Source: Sphingopyxis sp. LC363 (GTDB taxonomy: Bacteria; Pseudomonadota; Alphaproteobacteria; Sphingomonadales; Sphingomonadaceae). From it: a stretch of DNA of 64,000 bases. Position 1 is the first letter of the stretch. Each line of letters begins with the position of its first letter. Under the pieces are notes generated by a model that saw nothing but the letters and a program-made list of their open reading frames with translations, searched no databases and was not told the DNA's origin. The DNA lies in contig NZ_JNFC01000034.1 of the NCBI RefSeq assembly GCF_000756385.1, positions 62,001 to 126,000 on the forward strand, written 5' to 3'. Positions 43,699 to 52,896 of this stretch are shown in pieces. The translations under genes and the position numbers were made by a program.

Positions 43699-45042
43699 AT
43701 GGACCGCAAGCTTACATTGTATATTCTCGCGGGCATGGTGCTCGGGATCGCGGTGGGATATGCGGTTCGCGTCGTCGTGCCCGCCGACAGCCAGGCGTTC
43801 GAATATTGGCTGCGCAGCTTCGGCACGCTCGCCACCATCTTCCTCAACCTCATCAAGATGCTCGTCGCGCCGCTGATCCTCGGCACGCTCGTCACCGGCA
43901 TCGCGCATATGGGCGACAGTTCGGCGCTCGGCCGCATCGGCACGCGCGCGATCGCCTGGTTCATCATCGCCAGCCTGATCTCGATCAGCCTTGGCCTGAT
44001 CATGGTCAACCTGCTCCAGCCCGGCGTCGGGGTCGACATGGCCGCATCCGCCCAGTCGGTGGGTGAGGTGAAGAAGCTCGATATGTTCGAGTTCATCGAG
44101 CATATCTTCCCCAAGAATGTCATCGCCGCGATGGCGGAGAATAATGTTCTCCAGATCCTCGTCTTTTCGCTTTTCGCCGGCGTCGGGCTGACCGCTCTCG
44201 GCGAAAAGGGCAAGCCGCTGGTGCGCGGCGCCGAGGCGCTCGCCGAACTGATGCTGCAGATCACCGGTTATGTCATGCGCCTCGCGCCGCTCGCGGTGTT
44301 CGGTGCGCTGGCCAAGGTCGTCGCAGAGCAGGGTCTCGGCATCCTCGCGACCTATGCCGAGTTGCTCACCGAATTCTACATCGCGCTCGTGCTGCTCTGG
44401 GTGCTGCTGCTCGCCGCCGGCGCGATCTTTCTGCGCGGACGCATTATCCAGCTCATCCGCTACATTCGCGAACCGCTGCTTATCGCCTTTTCGACCGCCT
44501 CCTCCGAGGCCGCGATGCCGAAGCTCTTCGAACAGCTCGACCGCTTCGGCGTCCCGCGCCGTATTTCGGGCTTCGTGCTGCCGCTGGGCTACAGCTTCAA
44601 CCTCGACGGGTCGATGATGTATGCGAGCTTCGCGACGATCTTCATCGCGCAGGCCTATGGTATCGAGCTGTCGATCGGCACGCAGATACTGATCCTGCTG
44701 ACGCTGATGGTGTCGTCGAAGGGCATCGCAGCGGTGCCGCGCGCGAGCCTCGTCGTCATCACCGCGACGCTCGCGATGTTCGACCTGCCGGTCGAGGGCG
44801 TCGCGCTCGTCTTCGCGATCGACCATTTCCTCGACATGGGGCGCACCGCGACCAATGTCGTCGGCAATGCGGTGGCGACGAGCGTCATCACCAAATGGGA
44901 GGGCATGCTCGAAGTGCCCGAACCCGCCGACGCCGAACGGCCGCACGCGCCGTCGCATACGCCGCATCATGGAACCCGCGGGCTTGATCTTCGTGATACG
45001 AATGCGACGGGGGATAACAAGCCAGCGGCCGATAACGCCTAG
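43699..45042 (+). CDS. Dicarboxylate/amino acid:cation symporter (DAACS), copy 1
   Basis: 447 residues with about eight membrane helices and two re-entrant hairpins. LIKMLVAPLILGTLVTGIA, AFSTASSEAAMPKLFEQLDRFG (HP1 serines), LGYSFNLDGSMMY (the Na+ and substrate NxxG/M motif) and VSSKGIAAVPRASLVVITATLAMF (HP2) match the DctA/GltP family. The tail is charged and variable. Likely substrates are glutamate, aspartate or C4-dicarboxylates. A second, clearly diverged family member follows 47 bases later. Confidence 0.92.
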   Translation: MDRKLTLYILAGMVLGIAVGYAVRVVVPADSQAFEYWLRSFGTLATIFLNLIKMLVAPLILGTLVTGIAHMGDSSALGRIGTRAIAWFIIASLISISLGLIMVNLLQPGVGVDMAASAQSVGEVKKLDMFEFIEHIFPKNVIAAMAENNVLQILVFSLFAGVGLTALGEKGKPLVRGAEALAELMLQITGYVMRLAPLAVFGALAKVVAEQGLGILATYAELLTEFYIALVLLWVLLLAAGAIFLRGRIIQLIRYIREPLLIAFSTASSEAAMPKLFEQLDRFGVPRRISGFVLPLGYSFNLDGSMMYASFATIFIAQAYGIELSIGTQILILLTLMVSSKGIAAVPRASLVVITATLAMFDLPVEGVALVFAIDHFLDMGRTATNVVGNAVATSVITKWEGMLEVPEPADAERPHAPSHTPHHGTRGLDLRDTNATGDNKPAADNA

Positions 45043-45089
45043 CGCGCGAGCTGCCGGCCGCCCCATGGGGGCGAGCAAGGAGCTGAGCC

Positions 45090-46421
45090 ATGGCCGAAGC
45101 AGCGGCAATCGACGAAGCCGAGCGTGACGAGGCGCGCGCCCGGAGGCTGCGCTGGCGAATGCTCATCGGCTTCCTCGCCGGCCTCGCGATCGGCCTGGCG
45201 GTTCATTATGGCGCGCCGGACGCGGCGTGGGTCGAAACCGTCACCACCTATGTGACGGGGCCGCTCGGGCAGATTTTCCTGCGCCTGCTTTTCATGCTCG
45301 TCATCCCGCTGCTCGTTTCGGCGCTGATCGTCGGGGTCGCCGAAATGGGCGAGATGCGCGCACTGAAATCGGTCGGCTTGCGCACGCTCGTCTATACGAT
45401 CGCGGTGTCGACGATCTCGGTCGTCATCAGCCTTCTCGTAGTCAACTTGCTCCGGCCCGGCGCCGGGGTCGATCCCGCGCTGGCGCGCTCGCTGATGGCC
45501 GAGGGCGCCGCGGGGGCGCAGGCGATCGCCGATCGCGCGGGCGAATCGAAATCCGGGATGGACGCCGTGGTCGCGATCGTCCCCGACAATATCTTCGCGG
45601 CGATGGGCGCGAATGACGTGCTCGCGGTGATGTTCTTCGCGCTGTTTTTCGGCATCGGGCTGATGTTGGTGAGCACCCCGCGCACCGAAACGCTGAAGAC
45701 CGCGATCGAAGGGGTGTTCGAGGTGGTGATGAAGCTGATCGGCCTCGTCATCCAGCTCGCGCCGATCGCCGTCTTCTGCTTCATGTTCAACCTCGCCGCG
45801 CAGTTCGGCTGGGATCTGATCATCCGCCTGTCGGCCTTTGTCGGCGTGGTGCTGCTCGCGCTCGCGCTCCAGATGTTCGTCGTCTTCCCGCTACTGCTCA
45901 AGACGCTGGCCGGCAAATCGCCCGTCGCTTTCTTTCGCGAGACGCAGGAGGCCTTCGTCATGGCCTTCGCAACCGCCTCGTCGAACGCGACGCTGCCGAC
46001 CGCGCTGCGCGTCGCGCACGACAATCTGCGCCTGCCCGACCGGGTTGCGCGCTTCGTGCTGACGATCGGGGCGACGGCGAACCAGAACGGCACTGCGATG
46101 TTCGAGGGCGTGACCGTGATCTTCCTCGCGCAGTTTTTTGGGATCGACCTCACGCTTCAGCAGCAGATCGTCGTGATGCTCGTCTGCATTCTCGGCGGGA
46201 TCGGGACGGCGGGCGTGCCCGCGGGTTCGTTGCCGGTGATCGCGCTGATCCTCGCCTCGGTGGGCGTGCCGCCCGAAGGAATCGGATTGATCCTCGGCGT
46301 CGACCGTTTCCTCGACATGTGCCGCACGACGCTCAATGTCATCGGCGACCTGGTCGCAGCGACGGTGGTATCGGCGGGCGTGAAGAATGGTCCGGCGGCG
46401 CAGCCCGCACCGCCAGCCTGA
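45090..46421 (+). CDS. Dicarboxylate/amino acid:cation symporter (DAACS), copy 2
   Basis: 443 residues; AAGGAG precedes the ATG at good spacing. LRLLFMLVIPLLVSALIVGVAEMG, AFATASSNATLPTALRVAHDNL, TIGATANQNGTAMFEGVTVIF and GGIGTAGVPAGSLPVIALILASVG are the family motifs, with NQNGT where copy 1 has NLDGS, so substrate choice probably differs. It ends 2 bases before the stop of the convergent lipoprotein gene. Confidence 0.92.
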   Translation: MAEAAAIDEAERDEARARRLRWRMLIGFLAGLAIGLAVHYGAPDAAWVETVTTYVTGPLGQIFLRLLFMLVIPLLVSALIVGVAEMGEMRALKSVGLRTLVYTIAVSTISVVISLLVVNLLRPGAGVDPALARSLMAEGAAGAQAIADRAGESKSGMDAVVAIVPDNIFAAMGANDVLAVMFFALFFGIGLMLVSTPRTETLKTAIEGVFEVVMKLIGLVIQLAPIAVFCFMFNLAAQFGWDLIIRLSAFVGVVLLALALQMFVVFPLLLKTLAGKSPVAFFRETQEAFVMAFATASSNATLPTALRVAHDNLRLPDRVARFVLTIGATANQNGTAMFEGVTVIFLAQFFGIDLTLQQQIVVMLVCILGGIGTAGVPAGSLPVIALILASVGVPPEGIGLILGVDRFLDMCRTTLNVIGDLVAATVVSAGVKNGPAAQPAPPA

Positions 46422-46423
46422 AG

Positions 46424-47179
46424 TCAGTCTGGACGGGTCTTGTTCGCCCGGTCGCTACGCGCACGGCCGGCTGGCGGCGTTGCGGTTGCGCGCTGTGCGG
46501 GGGCGCTGCGAACCGCCGGTGCCGGACGCGGGCCGCGGTCGGGCCGGGCTGAAGGCGGGCGCGTTGGTGAGGCGATATCGCGGCCCGGGCGTGGGCGAAC
46601 CGCGCCGGGACCGCGATCGGGACGTCCCGGATTGCCCGCGACCGGCGGCTTTTCCGGACGCCCCGGGCGCGTGCCGCGCGGGCCGTCGTCGTCGCGGTCA
46701 CCGCGGTGCCAGCCGCCGGGACGGCCCGGGCGGCCGTCGCCCGGCCTGCCGTCGCGGTCGCCACGATGCCAGCCAGGGCGGCCCGGCTTCCAGTCGTTGC
46801 GACCGCCATGATGCTTCCACCAGGCGCGGCGCCCACCCCAATAGTTGAGATACTGGCCGCGGAGCGGGTAGCGGTTGCGGTAATTGTCGAACATCCACAT
46901 GCCGTAGCCGGGATAATAATAATCGTCATACCAGCCGCCACCGAAGCCGATGTTCACGAAGCCGCTGCCATAGTCCGACGCGTCGTAACAGTCGTAGCCA
47001 TAGCCGTCGCCATAAGCATAGCCGTCATAGTCGTAATAGGCGTCGCCATAGCGTGCGGCGCAATCGCCGCCAGACGCATAGCTCGCCCCATAAACATCGC
47101 CGTAATAGCAGCCGCCGAGCGTCGTAGCGGCGAGCGCACTGAGCGCGATGGAAAAGGGACGCTTCAAACTCTTCGCCAT
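46424..47179 (-). CDS. Low-complexity putative lipoprotein
   Basis: 251 residues. A signal with lipobox LGGC (ATTLGGCYYGD, Cys24) suggests a lipoprotein. The first half is very rich in Tyr, Gly and Asp (SYASGGDCAARYGDAYYDYD, DYGSGFVNIGFGGGWYDDYY); from about 125 on it is basic and made of GRPG, GWHRGDRD and PRPG repeats, with an all-disordered, positively charged C-terminal third. I know no named domain. Similar Tyr/Gly-then-Arg/Pro outer-envelope proteins are common in sphingomonads. It is divergent from the P450. Confidence 0.7.
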   Translation of the reverse strand: MAKSLKRPFSIALSALAATTLGGCYYGDVYGASYASGGDCAARYGDAYYDYDGYAYGDGYGYDCYDASDYGSGFVNIGFGGGWYDDYYYPGYGMWMFDNYRNRYPLRGQYLNYWGGRRAWWKHHGGRNDWKPGRPGWHRGDRDGRPGDGRPGRPGGWHRGDRDDDGPRGTRPGRPEKPPVAGNPGRPDRGPGAVRPRPGRDIASPTRPPSARPDRGPRPAPAVRSAPAQRATATPPAGRARSDRANKTRPD

Positions 47180-47351
47180 GGGCTTTGTCCTTTAAGGGCC
47201 AACGGTTGCGACCCGTCACTCGATCGGCAAATTGCACGAGTCGAGTTGAATTTGTGGTGAATGGTGCCTCGCGCCCGAAAAGGCGTTACTTGCATCGATG
47301 TCAGTAGTTGGTTACGCCTATCGCCGGAAGATGATGGACAAGGACCCACCG

Positions 47352-48761
47352 ATGAACGCGTCGACAAATATTCAGCCGATGACCAGTCAATGGTCCGCAA
47401 AGCGCTTCGGACCCGACACGCAGCATTGGCTGCCGCGTAACGCCGACAGCGCGATCGACCACATTCCCGGCGAGGACGGCATGCCGGTGCTCGGCAACAC
47501 GCTTGAGCAGCTTCGCGACTATCCCGCCTTCGCGCGCCGTATGGTCGCCAAATATGGCCGCGTCTATCGCAACAACAGCTTTGGCGGGCGCAGCGTCGCG
47601 CTCCACGGACCCGAGGCGAACGAACTCGTCATGTTCGATCGCGAGAAGATATTTTCGTCCGAGCAAGGCTGGGGACCCGTGCTCAACCTGCTCTTTCCGC
47701 GGGGGCTGATGCTGATGGATTTCGAAAAGCATCGCGCCGACCGCAAGATATTGTCGGTGGCGTTCAAGCCCGAACCGATGCGCCATTATGCCGAATCGCT
47801 GAACCGGGGGATCCGCGACCGCATCGGCAAGTGGAGCGGCAAGACGTTCAAATTCTATCCGGCGATCAAGGAACTGACGCTCGACCTCGCCGCCACGAGC
47901 TTCCTCGGCATTCCGTGGGGTCCCGAGGCGGATAAGGTAAACAAGGCTTTCGTCGACATGGTGCAGGCGTCGATCGGCGTCGTGCGCGTGCCCTTGCCCT
48001 TCACCGCGATGGGCCGCGGCGCGAAGGGGCGCGCCTATCTGGTCGATTATTTCGGCAAGATGGTCCCCGAACGGCGCGAGGGTAGCGGCGAGGACATGTT
48101 CAGCCAGATCTGCCGAACACGCGATGATGACGGCGAATATATGTCGGTCGAGGCGATCGTCGACCATATGAATTTCCTGATGATGGCGGCGCACGACACC
48201 ATCACCAGTTCGATCACCACGCTGGTCTGGGAACTGGCGCGTCATCCCGAATGGCAGGACAAGTTGCGCGAAGAGATGCTCGCCGTGGCTCCCGCGGGCG
48301 AGGGGGTCGGGCACAACAGCCTCGGCCAGCTCGAAATGACCGAATGGGCGTTCAAGGAGGCGCTGCGGCTCGTGCCCCCGGTGCCGAGCTTCCCGCGCCG
48401 CGCGCTCAAGGATTTCGAATATGGCGGCTATCGCATCCCTGCGGGCACGTCGGTCGGCGTCAGTCCCGCCTATACGCACATGATGGAGGAGCATTGGCCC
48501 GAGCCCGAGAAATTCGATCCGATGCGCTTCTCGCCCGAGGTCGCGCGCGAGCGGCACAAATATGCGTGGGTGCCCTTCGGCGGCGGCGCGCATATGTGCC
48601 TCGGACTGCACTTCGCCTATATGCAGGCGAAAATCTTCTTCCACCATGTCATCACGACGCACCGCATCACCGTCGGCGACGGCTATGCGCCCGAATGGCA
48701 GGTGTTGCCGATCCCGCGACCGAAGGACGGGCTGACCGTCAGCTTCGTTCCGCTCGACTGA
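47352..48761 (+). CDS. Cytochrome P450
   Basis: 469 residues from ATG 47352, chosen because AAGGA lies 8 bases upstream; ATGs at 47298 and 47331 are alternatives. The I-helix oxygen motif is MMAAHDTITSSITTLVWELA, the K-helix ExxR is in FKEALRLVPP, and the heme ligand loop is FGGGAHMCLGLHFAYMQAK with the Cys in place. Domain order and length are normal for bacterial class I P450s; no ferredoxin or reductase is nearby. Substrate unknown; terpenoids, steroids or fatty acids are typical in this order. Confidence 0.92.
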   Translation: MNASTNIQPMTSQWSAKRFGPDTQHWLPRNADSAIDHIPGEDGMPVLGNTLEQLRDYPAFARRMVAKYGRVYRNNSFGGRSVALHGPEANELVMFDREKIFSSEQGWGPVLNLLFPRGLMLMDFEKHRADRKILSVAFKPEPMRHYAESLNRGIRDRIGKWSGKTFKFYPAIKELTLDLAATSFLGIPWGPEADKVNKAFVDMVQASIGVVRVPLPFTAMGRGAKGRAYLVDYFGKMVPERREGSGEDMFSQICRTRDDDGEYMSVEAIVDHMNFLMMAAHDTITSSITTLVWELARHPEWQDKLREEMLAVAPAGEGVGHNSLGQLEMTEWAFKEALRLVPPVPSFPRRALKDFEYGGYRIPAGTSVGVSPAYTHMMEEHWPEPEKFDPMRFSPEVARERHKYAWVPFGGGAHMCLGLHFAYMQAKIFFHHVITTHRITVGDGYAPEWQVLPIPRPKDGLTVSFVPLD

Positions 48762-49076
48762 GCCCATTGCCCCCTACGCCGGCGGTTCGTACCTCCAGTC
48801 CAGCAATACCGGATTCCGGCGTCGAAGCGATGCCCCGGCCGAAGTTTTTCCTCCGAAAAACTCGTCTATGATAGCGTTCACATCACGCTATATTGAGTCG
48901 TTACGGAGGTTGGAACGAGGGACGATGAATCGGGCAGGTCAAGATTGGCCGGAGTTAATGGGACCAATTGCAGACTTTTATTGCATTTGCGGACTGTTCG
49001 TGCCTCACTTCTGTCAGGAATTGGCCGATACGTCCTAGATTGTGAGTCGCGCTACGCCTTCCGGGGGAGAGGATAA
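48762..49076. other. Intergenic region with two hairpins and a doubtful short ORF
   Basis: The 315-base gap after the P450 holds AGTTTTTC-CTCC-GAAAAACT (48843-48862), a perfect 8-bp stem, and ATAGCGT-N7-ACGCTAT (48871-48891). A 37-codon ORF (48925-49038, MNRAGQDWPELMGP) with GAGGG upstream exists, but its base composition is unlike the surrounding genes and it matches nothing I know. I do not call it a gene. Confidence 0.4.
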
Positions 49077-50477
49077 TTGGTATCCAATATGTTCGATGAG
49101 CTGATTCGGGCGGCCAGCAATGTTCTCGGCGCGCACGGCCCGGCGGCGAGCGTTACCGCAAGCTATACCCCGACCGATTTCAGCATCCATTTCTTCCTCC
49201 AGATCGCGGTGATTCTGCTTGTCTGCCGCATCGTCGGCTGGGCCGCCAAGAAGTTCCTCGGCCAGCCGCAGGTCGTCGGCGAAATGATCGCGGGCGTCCT
49301 GATCGGCCCCTCGCTCTTCGGTCTTTTCTTTCCCGAATGGCAGGCGGCGCTGTTTCCGAAGGAGACGCGCAATATTCTTTATGTCGGCGCACAATTCGGC
49401 GTCGGACTCTACATGTTCCTCGTCGGTACGACCCTGCGCCTCGATCATTTCCAGTCGAAGGCGAAAAGCGCGGTCGGCGTTTCGGCGGCTGGGATTGTCG
49501 CGCCTTTCCTGCTCGCGGCGGCGATCACCCCCTTCCTGCTCGATATTCCCGGGCTCTTCGCCGACGGACTGGGGCAGGGCAGCGCGACCTTGTTTATGGG
49601 TGCGTGCATCGCGCTCACCGCTTTCCCTATGCTCGCGCGCATTATCAACGAGCGCGGGCTTGCGAATACTTCGCTCGGCACGCTGTCTTTGACCGCCGGC
49701 GCGTTCGACGATGCAGTGTCGTGGTGCGTGCTCGCCATCGTGTTGGCAACCTTCGGCGGCGGGCCGGGCATCGCGCTGCTCGCAATCGCGGGCGGGCTGG
49801 GCTTCGCGCTCTTCATGTTCTTTGTTGGCCGCAAACTGCTGATCCCCCTCGGCCGAGTTGTCGAGGCAAAGGGTGAATTGACGCACACGTTGCTCGCCAT
49901 CGTGCTGATGCTCTATGCAATGGCCGCCTTCTTCATGGACGCGGTAGGTATCCACGCGGTGTTCGGGGGCTTCCTGCTCGGCGCCTGCATGCCCCGCGGC
50001 CTTTTGACCGAGGAGATCAGGAAGAAGGTCGAGCCGATGACCGTGGTCTTCCTTCTCCCGATGTTCTTCACCTACTCGGGCCTCAATACGCAGCTCACCA
50101 CGGTGAACAGCCTGTCAATCCTCGGCGTCGCGCTCGGCATATTGCTCGTCTCGATCGCGGCAAAATTCGGCGCCTGCTGGCTTGCTGCGCGGCTTGCTGG
50201 CGAGGATAATCGCACCGCGATGGGCATCGGCGCACTGATGAACGCGCGCGGGCTGATGGAACTGATCATCATCAACATCGGCCTGCAAAAGGGCATCATC
50301 GGCCCGACTTTATTCGCGATCATGGTGCTGATGGCGATCGTCACCACGGTAATGGCAGGGCCGCTCTTCGAAATCGTCTATGGCCGCAAGGCGCGCGCCG
50401 AAGGGTGGCTCGGTGCGCTCGAAAGCGAAGAGGCAATGGAGGGGCGCCGCGATCGCGACGTCACCCAACTCGCCTGA
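49077..50477 (+). CDS. CPA2-family sodium or potassium/proton antiporter
   Basis: 466 residues from TTG 49077 with GGGGGAGAGG upstream; ATG 49089 is less well placed. About 12 membrane helices. LGQPQVVGEMIAGVLIGPSLFG, GTTLRLDHFQSKAKSAVGVS, LTAGAFDDAVSWCVLAIVLA (Asp-Asp of the ion site) and NARGLMELIIINIGL are the CPA2 signatures. There is no TrkA-N domain, so it is the short NapA-like or GerN-like form. Cation specificity unknown. Confidence 0.9.
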   Translation: MVSNMFDELIRAASNVLGAHGPAASVTASYTPTDFSIHFFLQIAVILLVCRIVGWAAKKFLGQPQVVGEMIAGVLIGPSLFGLFFPEWQAALFPKETRNILYVGAQFGVGLYMFLVGTTLRLDHFQSKAKSAVGVSAAGIVAPFLLAAAITPFLLDIPGLFADGLGQGSATLFMGACIALTAFPMLARIINERGLANTSLGTLSLTAGAFDDAVSWCVLAIVLATFGGGPGIALLAIAGGLGFALFMFFVGRKLLIPLGRVVEAKGELTHTLLAIVLMLYAMAAFFMDAVGIHAVFGGFLLGACMPRGLLTEEIRKKVEPMTVVFLLPMFFTYSGLNTQLTTVNSLSILGVALGILLVSIAAKFGACWLAARLAGEDNRTAMGIGALMNARGLMELIIINIGLQKGIIGPTLFAIMVLMAIVTTVMAGPLFEIVYGRKARAEGWLGALESEEAMEGRRDRDVTQLA

Positions 50478-50532
50478 CCTTAGAGGCCAAGGCGGGGTTG
50501 TGTGAAAAGACGCCGCGCGTCACTAAGGCGCC

Positions 50533-51249
50533 GTGAAGAGCATACGCCCCTATCTGATCTGGTTCGCTGTCGCGGTGCTGCTGACGCTCGGCGCGATCTT
50601 CGGTATGCAGTGGATGCGCGATCATCCCGAACATTTCCCCGGCGCGCGTTTCGAACTCGCGCATCCACGGGGATGGGCGACGCACAGCAAGCTCGTCGCG
50701 CTCGCGAGCGACGACGCGGCCTGTTTCGCTGTCCTCGACCGCGCAGGCGCAGGCTATCTGCGACGTCCGCCTGTCGGTAACGGGATTTGCCGCGCGAGTC
50801 AGCGCATGATCCTTACCGGCGACCGTTTCGTGCCAACGATGCGGCCTGCGAATGCGGCGCCCGGCTGTGCTGTAACTGCCGCGATGGCGCTATGGAATCG
50901 CGACGTGGTTCAGCCGCTCGCGCGGAAATATTTCGGACAGAAAGTGATCGAGATGGAGAATCTCGGCAGCTATAACTGCCGCAAGATCGCTGGCGAGCAG
51001 GCGCAAAGCCAGCATTCGACAGCGAACGCGATCGACATTTCGGCCTTCATCCTCGCCGACGGGACACGCATTGCCCTGATTAACGACTGGTCGCCTGGCG
51101 ACAAGCGCAGCGAATTCCTGCACGACATCCGCGACGAAAGCTGCGGCCTGTTCAGCACTGTCCTGTCACCCGATTATAACCGCGCGCACGCCGACCATTT
51201 CCATCTCGACATGGCGGCACGGACGGCGGGCTGGACGGTCTGCCGCTAG
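50533..51249 (+). CDS. Extensin-like (DUF/extensin_2) periplasmic protein
   Basis: 238 residues from GTG 50533 with one N-terminal membrane helix. The C-terminal domain has NLGSYNCRKIAGEQ, SQHSTANAIDISAF (His and Asp ligands) and HADHFHLDMA, the zinc-type motif shared with LAS-family peptidases in which the extensin-like C-terminal domain is placed. A cell-wall peptidase role is plausible. It overlaps the convergent membrane protein gene by 4 bases. Confidence 0.85.
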   Translation: MKSIRPYLIWFAVAVLLTLGAIFGMQWMRDHPEHFPGARFELAHPRGWATHSKLVALASDDAACFAVLDRAGAGYLRRPPVGNGICRASQRMILTGDRFVPTMRPANAAPGCAVTAAMALWNRDVVQPLARKYFGQKVIEMENLGSYNCRKIAGEQAQSQHSTANAIDISAFILADGTRIALINDWSPGDKRSEFLHDIRDESCGLFSTVLSPDYNRAHADHFHLDMAARTAGWTVCR

Positions 51250-51983
51250 GGGCCGCCGCCGATCCGCGGGACGAGCATGCCGACGCGCCGGCGATAGCTG
51301 ACATAAGCTTCGCCGAAGACATCGATCAGGTCGCGCTCCTCGAACCGGATCGCTATCAGCATATAGAGAGAAAGGCCGGCGGCGAGCAGCAGGTGGCCGG
51401 CGGTCATCGCCGGCGTCGCCCAGAATGCGAGGAAGAATCCAGCGTAGAGCGGATGGCGAACGAAGCGATAGAAGAAGGGCTGGCGCAGCACCGGCGGCGC
51501 TGCTGCTCTTTCGCGCAACGCAAACCACGCCTGCTGCAGTCCGAACAGTTCGAAATGATTGATCAGGAAGGTGCTGGTGAGGACAATCAGCCAGCCGAGG
51601 CCGAAGAACGCCCACAGGACCGCGGCGCCGACCGGATTGGTCACCGTCCACACCGGTGCCGTCAGCTCGTGCCAGAATAGCATCAGCAGGACCAATGCCA
51701 GGCTCGCTAGCAGTACATAGGTGCTGCGCTCGATCGGGGCGGGGACGATGCGCGTCCAAGCGGCCTTGAACCCGGGCCGCGCCATAGCGCTATGCTGGAT
51801 CCCGAACAGCGCGATCAGCACGATGTCGATCAGCACCGCCTGCCCGGGCGGCGCTTCGCGCGCGAAATCGACCGTTGGGTCGACGATGGGCAGATTGCCG
51901 ACGAAGGCGATAAGGTAAAGAAATGTCGCAAAGAATATCGCGTAGCAGATTGCCGCATAGGCCAGATAGAAGGCACGGACCAT
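51246..51983 (-). CDS. NnrU/isoprenylcysteine methyltransferase-like membrane protein, possible methanethiol S-methyltransferase
   Basis: 245 residues with about six membrane helices. It starts MVRAFYLAYAAICYAIFFAT; LFGIQHSAMARPGFKAAWTR and FFYRFVRHPLYAGFFLAFWATP contain the invariant H and RHPxYxG motif of the ICMT/NnrU methyltransferases, followed by FEERDLIDVFGEAYVSYRRRV, which includes the SAM-site Glu pair. This pattern is that of MddA, which makes dimethyl sulfide from methanethiol, but NnrU relatives share it. Assignment to MddA needs phylogeny. Confidence 0.7.
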   Translation of the reverse strand: MVRAFYLAYAAICYAIFFATFLYLIAFVGNLPIVDPTVDFAREAPPGQAVLIDIVLIALFGIQHSAMARPGFKAAWTRIVPAPIERSTYVLLASLALVLLMLFWHELTAPVWTVTNPVGAAVLWAFFGLGWLIVLTSTFLINHFELFGLQQAWFALRERAAAPPVLRQPFFYRFVRHPLYAGFFLAFWATPAMTAGHLLLAAGLSLYMLIAIRFEERDLIDVFGEAYVSYRRRVGMLVPRIGGGP

Positions 51984-52042
51984 GATGCTGCCCCTTCATT
52001 TGGAGGAGCCATCATAGCATGTTTTTCGCGGAAAAGCGCGCT

Positions 52043-52414
52043 TTAGACGGTAAAGCTCTCGCCGCAGCCGCACGCGCCCTTGGCGTTCGGATTCTCGAAG
52101 ACGAAGCCCGCGGAGAAATCATCCTCGACCCAGTCCATGACGCTGCCGATCAGGTAGAGCACCGACGCGCCGTCGATGTAGAAGACCCCGCCCGGCGTCT
52201 CGATCTTCTCGTCGAACTTCACCTCTTCGGTCACATAGTCGACCGAATAGGCGAGCCCCGAACAGCCGCGACGCGGGGTCGACAGGCGCACGCCGATCGC
52301 GCCCTCGGGCGCCGACGCCATCAGCTTGGCGATGCGCTCTTCGGCGTTCGGCGTCAGCGTGACGGCGGCGGGGCGGGCCACCCTCGTCTTTTCGGGTGTT
52401 TTGGTCTCGGTCAT
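52043..52414 (-). CDS. sufA: A-type iron-sulfur cluster carrier (SufA/ErpA)
   Basis: 123 residues from ATG 52414 (GTG 52417 possible). A ~15-residue Lys/Pro-rich N-terminus precedes the HesB fold: VTLTPNAEERIAKLM, RLSTPRRGCSGLAYSVDYV and the C-terminal ACGCGESF, giving the three cysteines that hold the cluster. It is the last gene of the suf run and overlaps the SufT stop by 1 base. Delivers Fe-S clusters to apo-proteins. Confidence 0.9.
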   Translation of the reverse strand: MTETKTPEKTRVARPAAVTLTPNAEERIAKLMASAPEGAIGVRLSTPRRGCSGLAYSVDYVTEEVKFDEKIETPGGVFYIDGASVLYLIGSVMDWVEDDFSAGFVFENPNAKGACGCGESFTV

Positions 52415-52896
52415 CACAGCATCCCCAGTTCGAGCCGTGCCTCGTCGCTCATATTCTGCGGCGACCAGGGCGGGTCCCAGACGAGATTGACCTCGGCATC
52501 GCCGACGCCCGGTACCGCGCCGACGCGCAGCTCGACCTCGGCGGGCATCGATTCCGCCACCGGGCAGTGCGGCGTCGTCAGCGTCATCGTGACGAGCACA
52601 TGCCCTTCGTCGATCTCGACATTGTAGATGAGGCCGAGGTCGTAGATGTTCACCGGAATTTCGGGGTCAAAAATCTCCTTGAGCGCGTCGATCACTGCCT
52701 CATACAGGTCGCCGCCGACTGCACCGGGAGCGACCTCGGCCGGCTTGGCTGCGAGGAATCCTTCAAGATAGTCGCGCTTGCGTTCCAGCTTTTCGGGCGC
52801 GGTTTCGACATCCTCGACGCGCGCCTTGGGCGGCGGCTGGACGCTTTCCACTTCCTCGATCCTGATCCCGGTCTCGCTCATGCGGTCCTCGCTCAT
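52414..52896 (-). CDS. sufT: SufT / MIP18-family protein
   Basis: 160 residues. After a variable N-terminus of about 55 residues comes the DUF59 domain: LYEAVIDALKEIFDPEIPVNIYDLGLIYNVEID with the DPE motif, then TMTLTTPHCPVAESMPAEVE with the conserved Cys and Asp/Glu positions and VWDPPWSPQNMSDEARLELGML at the end. In many bacteria it helps Fe-S maturation. Start overlaps the sufS stop in ATGA, so it is inside the suf operon. Confidence 0.92.
   Translation of the reverse strand: MSEDRMSETGIRIEEVESVQPPPKARVEDVETAPEKLERKRDYLEGFLAAKPAEVAPGAVGGDLYEAVIDALKEIFDPEIPVNIYDLGLIYNVEIDEGHVLVTMTLTTPHCPVAESMPAEVELRVGAVPGVGDAEVNLVWDPPWSPQNMSDEARLELGML

Noticed and set aside
43660-45108. 482-codon minus-strand ORF opposite the first DAACS transporter
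   Set aside because: Shadow frame rich in Asp, Arg and His, antisense to membrane helices.
47301-48767. 488-codon minus-strand ORF opposite the cytochrome P450
   Set aside because: Shadow frame; the plus frame carries the heme and ExxR motifs.
48925-49038. 37-codon ORF before the antiporter
   Set aside because: Has a possible ribosome site but no coding-like composition and no recognisable similarity.
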